Of a stretch of 64,000 nt of DNA, positions 33,437-41,133 are shown one piece after another (position 1 is the stretch's first letter; each line of letters starts with the position of its first letter). Made by a program: the position numbers and the translations under genes. The DNA comes from CAIPBY01 sp041671305. Lineage in GTDB: Bacteria > Patescibacteriota > Patescibacteriia > 2-01-FULL-39-33. The stretch spans positions 11,604 through 75,603 of the forward strand of contig JBAZBX010000002.1 in the NCBI GenBank assembly GCA_041671305.1, in the 5' to 3' direction. The notes beneath the pieces were generated by a model. The model saw only the letters and a program-made list of their open reading frames with translations, did no database searches and had not been told where the DNA came from.

Positions 33437-36316
33437 TTAATTTAATAATTTCTTCAAATACTGACCTGTATAACTCTCTTTGACTTTGACAATATCCAAA
33501 GGCGTTCCCTCAGCCACCAAATATCCACCCTTGGTTCCACCTTCCGGACCCAAATCAATCACCCAATCAGCTGATTTTACCACGTCCAAATTATGCTCAA
33601 TAATTAAAACTGAATTTTCCTTGTCCACGAGACGATTAAGCACCTGAAGCAACCTACTGACGTCATCAAAGTGCAATCCGGTGGTAGGTTCGTCAAGAAT
33701 ATACAGAGTCTTTCCGGTCGGCCTGCGGGATAATTCAGTGGCCAGCTTCACTCTCTGCGCCTCGCCGCCGGAGAGCGTAGTCGCGCTCTGGCCGAGCCGA
33801 AGATACCCGAGCCCGACTTCTTCCAAAATATTTAATTTATCTATAATCTGATTTTTATCTTCAAAAAATCTCTTGGCTTCAGACACGGTCATATTCAAAA
33901 CATCAGCAATATTTTTATTTTTGTAAAATATTTCCAAAGCTTCACGATTATATCTCTGTCCGTGGCATTCTTCACATTCCACATAAACATCCGGCAAAAA
34001 TTGCATCTCAATCTTTACCATGCCATCTCCCCCGCAGGTCTCGCATCTGCCTCCGCCCTTAACATTAAAACTGAAATGACCCTGCTTGAAACCGCGCATC
34101 TTGCTTTCCGGCAACGAGGCATACAAATCTCTGATATAAGTAAAGACGCCAGTATAGGTTGCGGGATTGGATCTGGGAGTTCGTCCAATGGGAGACTGAT
34201 CTATGTCAATAACCTTATCCAAATTATCCAATCCTCTAATTTCTTTGTGTTTGCCCGGAAGATCTTTGGTGCGATAAAACTTGGCAGACAAAGCCTTGGC
34301 CAAAATCTCCGTCATGAGTGTTGATTTTCCAGAACCGGAAACTCCGGTGATGACTACCAGCTTGCCCAAAGGAATTTTGACATCAATATTTTTTAAATTG
34401 AATTCACTGGCGCCGATTATTTCAATAAATTTGCCATTGCCTTTGCGAAACTGCGACGGCGTATAAATCTTTTTCCTGCCGGAAAGATATTGTCCGGTTA
34501 TAGATTTTTTATCTTTCAAAATTTGATTATAAGTTCCTTCAAAAATAATTTCACCGCCTAGCACTCCTGCGCCCGGACCGATATCAATTAGATAATCAGA
34601 ATCCTTCATCATCTGTTCATCATGTTCTACCACGATTACGCTATTTCCCTTGTCGCGAAGTTTTTTTAGAGTTTCAATCAGCCTGGAAGTATCCCGACCA
34701 TGAAGTCCGATTGAGGGTTCGTCCAAAACGTAAGTGACTGACTCTAGTCCTGATCCGATTTGTACGGCCAGTCTGATTCTTTGCGCTTCCCCTCCCGCCA
34801 AAGTGTTGGCACTTCTAGAAAGAGTAAGATAATTAAGTCCCACATTCTGTAAAAAAGTCATCTTCTTAATAATTTCCTTGATTACCGCTTTGGCAATTTT
34901 GGCTTCTCTGGAATTAACCGGCCATTTCTTGCTTAGATTATCAAAAAATTTATAAGCTTCATCAATATCCAAATTAGAAAGCTCGGCAATATTTAATCCG
35001 TCTATGGTCACAGCCAAGGATTCCGGCCTGAGTCTTGTGCCTTTGCAAACCGGACAAGTGGAAATCCTCATATAATCTTCCAAAGTCTTCTGAAGATATT
35101 CCGATTTGGATTCAATATATTTATCATCAAGAAATTTAACTAATCCCTCAAATATTATTTTCCTGCTTGCCTCGCCGAAGCCTTTTGGCGAAGGCTGGCC
35201 ATCAATTTCATATTCTTTCCCTCCCGTCCCATGGAAAATAATATCCAATGCGGTTTGAGGCAATTCATTGACGGGCACGCTCAAGGAAAAATTATTTGCT
35301 TCAGCAACTTGCTCCAATAATTTGAAATTAGAACTCTGTGAAGCAAAATTCCTGGCCCAAGGCTTTATAGCTCCCTCAGCCAAAGTCAATCTTCTGTTGG
35401 GAATAATCAATCCCGGATCAGGCACCAGCTTGATACCCAAACCCCGGCATGAAGGGCAAGCGCCGAACGGAGAATTAAAAGAAAAACTGCGAGGCTCTAT
35501 TTCCTGGAGGCTTATCCCGCAATTGTGACAAACATAATACAGATTAAAATTAATATTTTTATCTTCATTGGGAAGAAATACATTAGCGAAGCCATTACCC
35601 AAATCCAATGCCGTGTTTACAGCCTTGGCCAATCTCTGCCAATTCAAATCCAACTTGCTTTGCGACTTTACCTCAGCGCTTATTGCTACCGAGTCAATGA
35701 GTATTTCAATGGTGTGAGTAGCATCCTTATTCAAATTAATTTTTTTTACTTCTTCAGTAGAATAAAAATTTCCATCAATACGCAAAATCTCATAACTGCT
35801 CTTGATAACTCCCTCCAGCTGTTTATTGTGGCTTCCTTTTTTATTCAAAACAATAGGGGCCAAGATTTGCGCTCTTGATCCCTGTGGAAGCTTAGATAAT
35901 TGATCCAAAACCTGATTCGGAGTTTGCTTGGATATTTCTCGTCCGCATTTCGGGCAATGCACCACGCCCACTCTGGCATACATCAAACGCAAATAATCGT
36001 ATATTTCCGTGATAGTTCCAACAGTTGATCTGGGATTGACGGAAGATGATTTCTGATCAATGGCAATAGTCGGAGTGAGTCCTTCTATACTATCTACATC
36101 TGGTTTATCCATCAAATCCAAAAATTGTTTGGCATAAGAAGAAAGACTCTCCGCATAGCGCCTCTGCCCTTCAGCGTAAATAGTATCAAACGCTAGCGAT
36201 GACTTGCCAGAACCGGAAAGTCCGGTGATGACAACGAGTTTTTCTTTGGGAATATCAAGATCAATTCCCTTGAGATTGTTGACTCGCGCGCCTTTGATGG
36301 AAATTTTATCCAGCAT
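33437..36316 (-). CDS. uvrA: Excinuclease ABC subunit A
   Basis: DNA damage recognition ATPase of nucleotide excision repair, 959 residues. The first Walker A is GLSGSGKSSLAFDTIYAEGQ (residues about 31-50), the second GVSGSGKSTLM (about 660). ABC signatures are LAGGEAQRIRLA and LSGGEAQRVKLA, and zinc-binding Cys pairs include CPKC, CHNC...CPSC and CETC...CEEC. Oddity: residues about 373-383 (GQPSPKGFGEA), in a loop before FEGLVKFLDDKY, are encoded by palindromic repeat family A. The gene has a perfect consensus promoter and no recognisable LexA box; uvrB and uvrC are not in the window. Confidence 0.97.
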   Translation of the reverse strand: MLDKISIKGARVNNLKGIDLDIPKEKLVVITGLSGSGKSSLAFDTIYAEGQRRYAESLSSYAKQFLDLMDKPDVDSIEGLTPTIAIDQKSSSVNPRSTVGTITEIYDYLRLMYARVGVVHCPKCGREISKQTPNQVLDQLSKLPQGSRAQILAPIVLNKKGSHNKQLEGVIKSSYEILRIDGNFYSTEEVKKINLNKDATHTIEILIDSVAISAEVKSQSKLDLNWQRLAKAVNTALDLGNGFANVFLPNEDKNINFNLYYVCHNCGISLQEIEPRSFSFNSPFGACPSCRGLGIKLVPDPGLIIPNRRLTLAEGAIKPWARNFASQSSNFKLLEQVAEANNFSLSVPVNELPQTALDIIFHGTGGKEYEIDGQPSPKGFGEASRKIIFEGLVKFLDDKYIESKSEYLQKTLEDYMRISTCPVCKGTRLRPESLAVTIDGLNIAELSNLDIDEAYKFFDNLSKKWPVNSREAKIAKAVIKEIIKKMTFLQNVGLNYLTLSRSANTLAGGEAQRIRLAVQIGSGLESVTYVLDEPSIGLHGRDTSRLIETLKKLRDKGNSVIVVEHDEQMMKDSDYLIDIGPGAGVLGGEIIFEGTYNQILKDKKSITGQYLSGRKKIYTPSQFRKGNGKFIEIIGASEFNLKNIDVKIPLGKLVVITGVSGSGKSTLMTEILAKALSAKFYRTKDLPGKHKEIRGLDNLDKVIDIDQSPIGRTPRSNPATYTGVFTYIRDLYASLPESKMRGFKQGHFSFNVKGGGRCETCGGDGMVKIEMQFLPDVYVECEECHGQRYNREALEIFYKNKNIADVLNMTVSEAKRFFEDKNQIIDKLNILEEVGLGYLRLGQSATTLSGGEAQRVKLATELSRRPTGKTLYILDEPTTGLHFDDVSRLLQVLNRLVDKENSVLIIEHNLDVVKSADWVIDLGPEGGTKGGYLVAEGTPLDIVKVKESYTGQYLKKLLN
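35167..35198. repeat. Palindromic repeat family A inside uvrA
   Basis: GCCTCGCCGAAGCC-TTTT-GGCGAAGGC folds on itself and matches 24 of 30 positions with the copy at the end of ftsK. Both are read in the same frame (PSPKGFGEA here, PSPKGYGEA in FtsK). Confidence 0.75.
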
Positions 36317-36367
36317 GTAATATGGATGATTATTAAACCATATGGAAGAATCGGTAAATTAACGTCC

Positions 36368-36396
36368 ATTATAAACTAAAATTACTTCCTTGTCAA
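36368..36396 (-). promoter_or_regulatory. uvrA: Consensus promoter of uvrA
   Basis: Minus-strand TTGACA (36391-36396), exactly 17 nt, TATAAT (36368-36373). Both hexamers are perfect sigma-70 consensus. Confidence 0.85.
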
Positions 36397-36436
36397 AAGG
36401 TTTCCCGCTTTCTGGCATCAAAACTCCCAGAAAAAT

Positions 36437-36466
36437 AAAAAACACCCCATTAATTGGGGCGTTTTT
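36437..36466 (-). terminator. Terminator after DUF805 gene
   Basis: Minus strand: CGCCCCA-ATTAA-TGGGGTG followed by TTTTTT. Confidence 0.85.
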
Positions 36467-36479
36467 GCATAAAATTAAA

Positions 36480-36866
36480 CTAAACGGTTGTTCCAGCAAC
36501 TCCCTTAGGATTGGGTCCATATTTGTTATCACCTGACTGGCTATCGGTCACCATAAATACAAGAAGAACAATAGCGCCGATTATAGGAATAAGAGAAATA
36601 AAAAGCCACCAACCAGTACGGCCAGTGTCATGAAGTCTTCTTATAGCGACTGCCAAAGATGGCAAAAGAACTGCCAAAGAATAAAGTCCGCTTAGTATTC
36701 CCATATTAAAATTTGAGGTACTGCTATAAGTACCAATAAACATATCAATGATAGATAATACAATCATAATAATCATATTGAACAAAACAAAATACCAATA
36801 CTCACTACGAGTAGCACGTCCACTAAATACCACGTACTTCTTCAGTACTTCAACATAATAATTCAT
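36480..36866 (-). CDS. DUF805 family membrane protein
   Basis: 128 residues with the DUF805 (YhaH-like) pattern: an N-terminal YYVEVLKKYVVFSGRATRSEYW followed by four hydrophobic helices, the loop RRLHDTGRTGWW between helices 3 and 4, and a short tail with GDNKYGPNP. Function of the family is unknown; it is an inner-membrane protein. It stands as a single gene ended by a strong terminator. No clear promoter is seen in the AT-rich 80 nt upstream. Confidence 0.92.
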   Translation of the reverse strand: MNYYVEVLKKYVVFSGRATRSEYWYFVLFNMIIMIVLSIIDMFIGTYSSTSNFNMGILSGLYSLAVLLPSLAVAIRRLHDTGRTGWWLFISLIPIIGAIVLLVFMVTDSQSGDNKYGPNPKGVAGTTV

Positions 36867-36946
36867 AATTTTATTTTTAAATTATTTTTATTTGAGAAAA
36901 CTATTTTTCGACCTACAAAGAATTAAATTCTTCGTTAAATAGTTAT

Positions 36947-37849
36947 TTACATTAAACCGTATTTAGCAATATTATCATCAGCTATTTTCTGAATCTTGGC
37001 AATTTCCGTTTTGCCACCATCATCCTTAAATAAATGTTTGAATCTTTTTTGCGGTTTCAAAAATTCTTCAACTGGAATCTTCTTGGTTATCTTCTGAGTC
37101 TTTTCTAATTTGCCGTTGATGTATTCCACGATTGGATAAAATCCAGATTGGACTGCGGACTTCGCTACATCCATAGTATCTTTCGGCTCTATTCCCCAGC
37201 CTGGCACGCATGGACAATAAATTTGTAAATATTTTGAACCCTTGATTGATAACGCCTTTTTTACTTTCGCAACCACATCCAAAGTATTGCCCACGCTAGC
37301 AGTAGCGACATAAGGCAAATGATGAGCCAAAGCAATGCCAATCATATCTTTTTTGAGTTGCTGGCTGCCCAAAGATTTTTTTCCGGGAGGCGTGGTGGTT
37401 GTATTGGCATCAAGAGGCGTGGAACCGCTGGATTGGTATCCCGTATTCTGATAAGCTTCATTGTCATAGCAGACATAGAGGGTGTTTTCTCCTCTCTCCC
37501 ACATACCTGAGATAAGACCGATACCTATATCAAAAGTCGCTCCATCTCCGCCCACAACCAAAATATTGATTTTGTCTTCCAATCCCTTGGACTTGAGCGC
37601 GGCCAAAATTCCCGAAGCAATTGAAGCCGGATTTTCAAACAAAGAATGAATCCAAGGCATTTTGAAAGCCGTCATGGGGTATTGAGTCGTCGTTACTTCA
37701 CTGCATCCTGTGGCGTTGGCAACAATCGTATTGGGTCCTGCCGTATCCATCACCAATCTGGAAGCAATAATCATGCCACAACCAGCACAAGCGCTATGAC
37801 CTGGATTTATCTGATGTGATGTCGGAGCTTTGTATTTTTTATTTTCCAT
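36947..37849 (-). CDS. porB: 2-oxoacid (pyruvate):ferredoxin oxidoreductase, beta subunit
   Basis: Thiamine diphosphate-binding subunit, 300 residues. HSACAGCGMIIASRL carries the Cys residues expected for the iron-sulfur ligand region. VVGGDGATFDIGIGLISG is the ThDP/Mg motif (GDG...), followed by CYDNEAYQNTGYQSSGSTP, typical of PorB. With the alpha, delta and gamma subunits it would convert a 2-oxoacid, most likely pyruvate, and CoA into acyl-CoA, CO2 and reduced ferredoxin. It starts 4 nt after porA and is last in the four-gene set. Substrate preference cannot be read with certainty. Confidence 0.93.
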   Translation of the reverse strand: MENKKYKAPTSHQINPGHSACAGCGMIIASRLVMDTAGPNTIVANATGCSEVTTTQYPMTAFKMPWIHSLFENPASIASGILAALKSKGLEDKINILVVGGDGATFDIGIGLISGMWERGENTLYVCYDNEAYQNTGYQSSGSTPLDANTTTTPPGKKSLGSQQLKKDMIGIALAHHLPYVATASVGNTLDVVAKVKKALSIKGSKYLQIYCPCVPGWGIEPKDTMDVAKSAVQSGFYPIVEYINGKLEKTQKITKKIPVEEFLKPQKRFKHLFKDDGGKTEIAKIQKIADDNIAKYGLM

Positions 37850-37853
37850 ATAT

Positions 37854-38981
37854 TTATTTACCTACAAAAATTACTTTTTCTTTTGTTTTCTTTACGCTTT
37901 CATAGACCTTTTTGATCATCTCCTTGGTAATATCCCTTCCTCCCAAGCCCAAGATGTAACTGACAATATTTTTTTTCTCTCCGTTTAAGGCTCTCTTTAT
38001 TTCTGTGGCGATAGTTCCTTCAGTGCCAAGGGAAATAGACTTGTCTATCACCGCAATATTTTTTGCTTTAGTGAGAGCTTTGGCTATTTCTTCATCCGGA
38101 AACGGTCTGAAAGAAACGATTTTCAAAACTCCAATTTTTTCTTCTACTAATTCATCCACTGCCTCTTTTATAGTGCCCAGCACTGAACCAATAGCCACAA
38201 TGACGGTTTCCGCGTTTTCATCGCCATAATATTCAATCAAATTTAAATTCCGGCCAAAAATTTTCTGGAATTCTTTCATTTCTTTGGCAATAACTTTTTT
38301 GCTGGCGACAATATCATCATGTAATTCCTGCCTTATTTCCATATAATGCGCTGGCGTGGCAAAAGCGCCGAAAGTCAACGGATTATCTACATCCAAAAAT
38401 TCTGTCGGATTATACTCCGGCAAATATTTTTTTACCATGTCTAATTCCGGAACATCAACCGGCTCTACCACATGGGTAAGCACGAACCCGTCCAGATTTA
38501 CCATCACAGGAATAAGTAATTGTTCTGCCACTTTATAAGCCAAGACGTGTAGATCACAAACCTCTTGGACAGTCTCGCCAAAAAGCATAATCCAACCGGC
38601 ATCGCGAGTCACCATTACGTCTTGCTGATCATTCCAAATGTTAATCGGAGCGGATATAGCGCGATTGGCGTCAGTCATGACCACGGGCAATCTCATGCCG
38701 GCAATATTAAATAGCACTTCAAACATCAACAAAAGTCCTTGCGATGAAGTGGCCGTATAAGTACGAACTCCGGTGGCTGAAGCGCCTTCCACAATGGAAG
38801 CGGCGGCAAATTCGCTCTCAGCTCGAACATATTCAAAATCCGCGTCACCGTTGGCCTTCAACTTTGCCAATTCTTCCACAATATGAGTTTGCGGAGTAAT
38901 GGGATAAGCAGAGACCACCTTGGGACCAATGGCTTGAATTGTCTCGGCAATCGCTCTACTGCCTTCTAATATTTTTTTCAT
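37854..38981 (-). CDS. porA: 2-oxoacid (pyruvate):ferredoxin oxidoreductase, alpha subunit
   Basis: 375 residues. The N-terminal pyrimidine-binding domain begins GSRAIAETIQAIGPKVVSAYPITPQTHIVEEL, a classic PorA start, and includes ATSSQGLLLMFEVLFNIAGM and WIMLFGETVQEVCDLHVLAY. The C-terminal domain contains VIAIGSVLGTIKEAVDEL and ISLGTEGTIATEIKRAL. It forms the heterotetramer core with porB. The spacing to porD is 9 nt, consistent with one operon G-D-A-B. Confidence 0.93.
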   Translation of the reverse strand: MKKILEGSRAIAETIQAIGPKVVSAYPITPQTHIVEELAKLKANGDADFEYVRAESEFAAASIVEGASATGVRTYTATSSQGLLLMFEVLFNIAGMRLPVVMTDANRAISAPINIWNDQQDVMVTRDAGWIMLFGETVQEVCDLHVLAYKVAEQLLIPVMVNLDGFVLTHVVEPVDVPELDMVKKYLPEYNPTEFLDVDNPLTFGAFATPAHYMEIRQELHDDIVASKKVIAKEMKEFQKIFGRNLNLIEYYGDENAETVIVAIGSVLGTIKEAVDELVEEKIGVLKIVSFRPFPDEEIAKALTKAKNIAVIDKSISLGTEGTIATEIKRALNGEKKNIVSYILGLGGRDITKEMIKKVYESVKKTKEKVIFVGK

Positions 38982-38990
38982 ATTTTGATT

Positions 38991-39266
38991 TTATTTTTTC
39001 TCTTCTTTCATTTCAATCGCCTTAACCGGACATTCTTTGGCGCACAGTCCGCAACCCTTGCACCAATCCAAGTCACAAGCATAAAAATTCTTGCCGACTG
39101 AATTCTTCTCACCAGTCGGAAAACAAATTCCTTCGGGACAGACTCTTTCGCAATTTCCACACCCAATGCATTTCTCATAATTAATAACTGAATAGACCAG
39201 CTCACGCCAATTACCGGTTTTCACCTGCGAAGAACTTCCCGGTTTGGCTGTTAGAGATATTTTCAT
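38991..39266 (-). CDS. porD: Ferredoxin-like delta subunit of POR
   Basis: 91 residues, two [4Fe-4S] clusters: CIGCGNCERVCPEG and CKGCGLCAKECPVKAIEM, the standard CxxCxxCxxxCP pattern twice. It passes electrons from the ThDP centre to external ferredoxin. It sits between gamma and alpha genes, as in four-subunit archaeal and bacterial PORs. The N terminus (KISLTAKPGSSSQVKTGNWR) matches PorD starts. Confidence 0.93.
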   Translation of the reverse strand: MKISLTAKPGSSSQVKTGNWRELVYSVINYEKCIGCGNCERVCPEGICFPTGEKNSVGKNFYACDLDWCKGCGLCAKECPVKAIEMKEEKK

Positions 39267-39280
39267 ATTGAATTTCTAAA

Positions 39281-39817
39281 TTATTTAATCATCTCATATC
39301 CGCGTCTTGCCGCTTCCACATTTTTCTCACCGATTTCTCCGCTAAATCTTTCTCTAATGGCTTTCTCTACCGATTCAATGCTGATTAATCCTGACAGGCC
39401 GGCAAACGCCCCCAGAAGAATTGTATTAATAATCGGCCTGCCAATTATTTCCATGGCCAAATCGGTTCCGGAAATTACTTTTAGCGTTACGCCACTGGGC
39501 AAATTGATATTTTCCGGCATCTTAGAAGCATTGACTAGGACAGTGGAGCCTTTTTCCAATCCGGCAAAAACATCTACGCCACCAATCAAACTGGCGTCTT
39601 GAATTATCACAAAATTAGGATTATAAACCTGGCTACGAAGCCTGATATATTTATCATCAATTCTCACATAAGCGGCCACCGGCGCTCCCCTTCTCTCCAC
39701 ACCAAAATTAGGGAAAGCCTGGGAAAACTTGCCATCATAAAAAACCGCCTCAGCAATGAGTTCGGCCATAGTAACTGACCCTTGACCGCCTCGGCCGTGT
39801 ATTCTTATTTCAATCAT
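39281..39817 (-). CDS. porG: 2-oxoacid (pyruvate):ferredoxin oxidoreductase, gamma subunit
   Basis: 178 residues. Start EIRIHGRGGQGSVTMAELIAEA is the gamma-subunit signature (GRGGQG), followed by FPNFGVERRGAPVAAYVRI and the closing IRERFSGEIGEKNVEAARRGYEMI. Gamma binds CoA or helps assemble the complex. First gene of the POR set; it begins 27 nt after the DsbA-like gene ends, so transcription may come from the promoter at 40784..40812. Confidence 0.93.
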   Translation of the reverse strand: MIEIRIHGRGGQGSVTMAELIAEAVFYDGKFSQAFPNFGVERRGAPVAAYVRIDDKYIRLRSQVYNPNFVIIQDASLIGGVDVFAGLEKGSTVLVNASKMPENINLPSGVTLKVISGTDLAMEIIGRPIINTILLGAFAGLSGLISIESVEKAIRERFSGEIGEKNVEAARRGYEMIK

Positions 39818-39844
39818 AAATTAAATTTAATTTTGAATTTGATT

Positions 39845-40741
39845 CTAATTATTTTGTCCTGTAATTTGCTTGTACTTGCTCAAAATGGCTTCCCAATCAG
39901 CGGAAGTAATGGCTCCTTCCAATTTCTTGCCGTTGACGAAAAAGGTTGGCGTGCCCACTATTCCTAAATTCTGACCGTCAATTGAATCCTGCGACACCTG
40001 GCTGACATATTTGCCTGACTGGATGCATGCTCCCATTTTATTCCAGTCCAGACCCAAAGACTGCACCAAATTTTGAAGATCCGCCGTTGAATTAATGCTT
40101 CCAAAATTAGTATACAATTTATCATGGAAAATCCAAAATTTTCCTTGATCGCCGGCACACAAAGAAGCCTGAGCCAAAAGATTTGAATTCTCATCTATAA
40201 CCACATAATTCCTGAATATATATAATACCTCATCCTGGTGCTTGGTGACAAATCCTCTGATCGCCGAAAATTCCGCTTCACAGACAGAACATTGAAAATC
40301 AGCGAATTCCACAATCACCAACGTTGATGACGGATTGCCCCACATGGGCCTGTCCATTTTTTCCGCCAAAAGCCTGGTAGAATCCTTAACCGTTGCAATA
40401 ACCCCCGTCGCCACCGTAGATGAAGAAGATGAAACAACCGCGGAAGTAGACGAGGTAGTAAATAAATTATCAATATTATTCAATTGCCCTGAACCGGATT
40501 TATCCACGCCAAAATTAGAAATAATTAGATAAACTACCAAGGCAAGAAGCAAAATTATCACTATCATGCCTGCGATAATGGCCTTGCCCCAACCTTTTTT
40601 ATACCATTTAACTGCCACAGCGAGGTATTGCTCAGAAATCTGCTGGTCACCAGCATCAGACAAACCGAAAGTATTATCACCAACGGAGTTATCTATAGAG
40701 CTATTTGATGTAGCATCCTGGTTCTCGTAATTATTATCCAT
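39845..40741 (-). CDS. Membrane-anchored DsbA-like thiol-disulfide oxidoreductase
   Basis: 298 residues. A cytoplasmic N terminus of about 53 residues, one helix (AIIAGMIVIILLLALVVYLIIS), a Ser/Thr/Val-rich linker, then a thioredoxin fold of the DSBA/BdbD kind: FADFQCSVCEAEF (active site CSVC, residues about 150-153), helical insert, and VGTPTFFVNGKKLEGA with the cis-Pro. It should act outside the membrane, making or shuffling disulfides. The 3214-residue Cys-rich protein is an obvious candidate client, though this link is inference. Confidence 0.9.
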   Translation of the reverse strand: MDNNYENQDATSNSSIDNSVGDNTFGLSDAGDQQISEQYLAVAVKWYKKGWGKAIIAGMIVIILLLALVVYLIISNFGVDKSGSGQLNNIDNLFTTSSTSAVVSSSSSTVATGVIATVKDSTRLLAEKMDRPMWGNPSSTLVIVEFADFQCSVCEAEFSAIRGFVTKHQDEVLYIFRNYVVIDENSNLLAQASLCAGDQGKFWIFHDKLYTNFGSINSTADLQNLVQSLGLDWNKMGACIQSGKYVSQVSQDSIDGQNLGIVGTPTFFVNGKKLEGAITSADWEAILSKYKQITGQNN

Positions 40742-40783
40742 ATTTTATGGGGTTATCAAAAGCTAATTATCACTGACATTTGA

Positions 40784-40812
40784 ATTATATCATAATTCTC
40801 ATTACCCTCCAA
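40784..40812 (-). promoter_or_regulatory. Promoter of the dsbA-like/por series
   Basis: Minus-strand TTGGAG (40807-40812), 17 nt, TATAAT (40784-40789) with TGA extension. Confidence 0.65.
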
Positions 40813-40814
40813 CA

Positions 40815-40843
40815 TTGACTTAGTTAAAAAACTATGCTAATAT
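40815..40843 (+). promoter_or_regulatory. secG: Promoter of secG
   Basis: TTGACT (40815-40820), 17 nt, TAATAT (40838-40843) extended by TGC. Its -35 lies 2 nt from the -35 of the divergent dsbA-like promoter. The context TATGCTAATAT is identical to the rpsF promoter. Confidence 0.75.
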
Positions 40844-40869
40844 AAACATATCAAATTAATTTTTTTATT

Positions 40870-41079
40870 ATGTGGATTAACATAATTCAACTTATTTCTG
40901 CTATAGCTTTAATTATAGCAATTTTATTACAAAATCGTGGTTCCGGACTTGGCTCTGCTTTCGGCGGAGAGGGCAATGCCTACAGATCCAAGAGAGGAAT
41001 AGAAAAAGTTTTGGTCCAAGTATCAGTCGTCTTGGCTATCATCTTTTTTGTTACTGCCTTTATCAATCTCCTATATTAA
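40870..41079 (+). CDS. secG: Preprotein translocase subunit SecG
   Basis: 69 residues with two membrane helices (IIQLISAIALIIAILLQ and VLVQVSVVLAIIFFVTAFIN) and the family signature in between, RGSGLGSAFGG, which is the most conserved part of SecG. Part of the SecYEG export channel. It has its own promoter and precedes the oligopeptide-binding protein by 54 nt, possibly in the same transcript. Confidence 0.93.
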   Translation: MWINIIQLISAIALIIAILLQNRGSGLGSAFGGEGNAYRSKRGIEKVLVQVSVVLAIIFFVTAFINLLY

Positions 41080-41133
41080 TCTAGCCAGCGGAATATTTCC
41101 TATGGCCTAAAACATTTTTAATCGGTAAATTCC

